DNA of 64,000 nucleotides, taken from contig NZ_CP042910.1 in NCBI RefSeq assembly GCF_008298035.1, positions 2,066,001-2,130,000 of the forward strand, given 5' to 3'. The notes beneath the pieces are model-generated. The model was not told the DNA's origin. It did no database searches and saw only the letters and a program-made list of their open reading frames with translations. The DNA is from Gimesia maris. GTDB lineage: Bacteria > Planctomycetota > Planctomycetia > Planctomycetales > Planctomycetaceae. Made by a program: the position numbers and the translations under genes. The stretch's first letter is position 1. The number at the start of each line of letters is the position of its first letter. This document shows, piece by piece, positions 62,403 through 64,000 of this stretch.

Positions 62403-64000
62403 TTATTGCGTATAGCGAGCCACTGTTTCAATCAGTTCTTTAGTATTGATCGGCTTACTGATAAAAGCATCACAACCACTGGCCAGGCAACGGGTCATAT
62501 CGCCGTGCATCGCGTCCGCAGTAAGTGCAATGATCGGTCGCTTAAAGCCGAGGCTGCGCAGTCGTTCCGCAGTCTGGTATCCGTCCAGCCGAGGCATCTG
62601 CATGTCCAGCAGAATCATATCGTATGATTTTTCTCCCTGTTTTATCCGTTCGATAGCTTCAAGCCCATCATTGGCCGATTCGACTTGTGCGCCGGATTTG
62701 ATCAGAAACTGTTTTACAATATAACGGATATCACGTCGGTCATCCACGACCAGTACGTTGCAGGATAAAGAAGGTGCCGATCCCTGAGAATCTGGTTTGT
62801 CATTCGATGTTTTATGTTTATTCTGCGGCTGAATCAATGAAGCAGACTCGACTAAACCGGCAGTGATTTGGCAGGTAAATGTGGTACCTGAACCGGATTT
62901 ACTGTGAACTTCAATACTTCCGCCCAGCATGCGGGCCAGTCGCGCACTGATAGCAAGCCCCAGCCCGGTTCCTCCAAACGCGCGGGTCACGGAAGTATCG
63001 CCTTGAGAAAATTCCTGGAAAAGCTGGGAAAGTTGTGCGTCTGTGATTCCGATACCTGTGTCGATCACTTCAAACTGAATGGCGGGCGGTTCACCGGATG
63101 CATCATAGGAGATGACAAGTCGGATTGAACCCTCCGAGGTGAATTTGACCGCGTTCCCAATCAGGTTCACTAAAATCTGTCTCAGTCGTTTTGGGTCGCT
63201 TTCGATCTGGCTGGGAATGGTTGTTGCGTATTCGACACTGAAATCGAGTTTCTTTTCGGCCGCGCGAATATGCATCATCGAGTACACGTCTGCAATCAGC
63301 TCATTCGCGGCAAAATACTCCGTCACGCATTCCATCTTGCCGGCTTCGATTTTGGAAAGATCCAGAATATCATTGATGATATCCAGCAGGAAACTTCCGT
63401 TTTTCTGTATCATGCGCAGGTGTTTCAGCTTTTCTGGATCGTTTTCTGAACCGGCAAGTAAATCAGCATAGCCGAGAACTGCTGTCATGGGAGTGCGTAT
63501 TTCGTGACTCATGTTGGCAACAAATTCACTTTTAGCAGCGCTCGCCTGTTGCCCGATTTTGTACAGCCGGGCATTGTCAATCGCGATGGAAGCCCGTCGT
63601 GCCAGTTCTTCAGCAGTCTTGAAGTCACTGATTTTGTGTCGATGGGCGGCATCTGTTTGAATCAGGGTTAAAACACCAAACTGCAGATCGCGTATCCCCA
63701 GGGCTACCACGATCAATGACTCCGCGCCTAACTCTCGCAGGACAGGCAGATGCTCTGGTGTCGGAACGACTTCCTGAAGCAATTCCTCTGTCAGGTTTTC
63801 CACAAAAATAGTTTCGTTTCCGAACAGATGTGAATTGGCTGACCGTTCCTTTAAGGAGGGGATGGAGTCGGTTTGCATCAGCTGCTCTGCCAGAATCGAG
63901 GCTCCCGGATCCGAATGAGCAATTTTCATGCGCCTGATGGTATGATCATCGCCGATCAACTCCAGAATCGCCCAGTCTCCCAAGGTGGGCACACATAATG
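62403..64000 (-). CDS. Hybrid histidine kinase (GAF-HisKA-HATPase-REC), 5' end missing
   Basis: The frame stays open to the window edge, so the N terminus is cut; a GTG at 63992 is unlikely to be the start, because it falls at the usual first strand of a GAF domain (VPTLGDWAIL). The visible 532 or so residues contain GAF, HisKA (MSHEIRTPMT), HATPase (NLIGNAVKF, GGTGLGLAIS) and a C-terminal receiver with LLDMQMPRLDG and SKPI. No Hpt domain is present, so the relay must pass to a separate protein. It converges with the receiver-dehydrogenase gene. Confidence 0.9.
   Translation of the reverse strand, partial: LCVPTLGDWAILELIGDDHTIRRMKIAHSDPGASILAEQLMQTDSIPSLKERSANSHLFGNETIFVENLTEELLQEVVPTPEHLPVLRELGAESLIVVALGIRDLQFGVLTLIQTDAAHRHKISDFKTAEELARRASIAIDNARLYKIGQQASAAKSEFVANMSHEIRTPMTAVLGYADLLAGSENDPEKLKHLRMIQKNGSFLLDIINDILDLSKIEAGKMECVTEYFAANELIADVYSMMHIRAAEKKLDFSVEYATTIPSQIESDPKRLRQILVNLIGNAVKFTSEGSIRLVISYDASGEPPAIQFEVIDTGIGITDAQLSQLFQEFSQGDTSVTRAFGGTGLGLAISARLARMLGGSIEVHSKSGSGTTFTCQITAGLVESASLIQPQNKHKTSNDKPDSQGSAPSLSCNVLVVDDRRDIRYIVKQFLIKSGAQVESANDGLEAIERIKQGEKSYDMILLDMQMPRLDGYQTAERLRSLGFKRPIIALTADAMHGDMTRCLASGCDAFISKPINTKELIETVARYTQ

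Noticed and set aside
63992-63992. Complete hybrid kinase starting at the GTG
   Set aside because: The frame remains open to the window edge and the GTG falls at the beginning of a GAF domain strand, so the gene is treated as partial.

Overview
The window looks like a chromosomal segment of a Planctomycetes bacterium, most likely Gimesia or a close relative (inference). It carries families typical of that phylum: DUF1501, PSCyt1/DUF1549/DUF1553 cytochromes, PVC-type membrane-bound dehydrogenase with haem and HEAT modules, ECF sigma factors paired with Ser/Thr kinases that have TPR tails, a secreted PQQ-like propeller and many hybrid histidine kinases. Base composition appears to be near 50% GC. 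I saw no rRNA, tRNA, CRISPR array or intact insertion sequence.

Layout. 1-1.0 kb: end of a fasciclin-domain protein. 1.1-7.3 kb: a GntR/FCD regulator divergent from a 1731-residue secreted multidomain protein, with two matching operator-like palindromes between them. 7.8-15.4 kb: a signalling block with a Ser/Thr kinase fused to a periplasmic amino-acid-binding receptor, a pseudokinase, and an ECF sigma factor plus TPR kinase. 16-19.6 kb: a run of small CsbD/DUF883-like envelope proteins ending in an AI-2E-type permease, behind a sigma-54 promoter. 19.7-29.8 kb: a phosphodiesterase, an ANTAR protein with a degenerate receiver, and more small stress-type membrane or envelope proteins (GlsB/YeaQ, DUF2254, PRC-barrel, CsbD, lipoprotein, DUF1328) around an NtrC-type activator. 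30-42.7 kb: a cytosolic hybrid kinase, Pmp3/YqaE and TrkA-C membrane proteins, an SbtA/SbtB bicarbonate-uptake pair, an Rrf2-methyltransferase pair and a two-component sensor with NtrC regulator. 43.4-56.2 kb: catabolic and secreted genes (DUF1501, PSCyt1 and Nramp-like operon, sialidase, c-type cytochrome, HEAT and PQQ-like proteins). 56.5-64 kb: a membrane hybrid kinase with Hpt, directly followed by a receiver domain fused to a complete glutamate-type dehydrogenase, then a convergent hybrid kinase that runs off the window.

How the parts may work together. The 16-30 kb region reads as an envelope-stress regulon: three sites match the -24/-12 sigma-54 consensus, each upstream of a small membrane or PRC-barrel gene, and an NtrC activator with an intact GAFTGA loop lies among them. 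The 56-62 kb pair looks like a phosphorelay that ends on a metabolic enzyme instead of a transcription factor; this is my best candidate for an undescribed system. A roughly 95-bp repeat family, with seven copies between 28.7 and 62.4 kb on both strands, lies just downstream of genes; in two cases the gene's stop codon is inside the repeat end.
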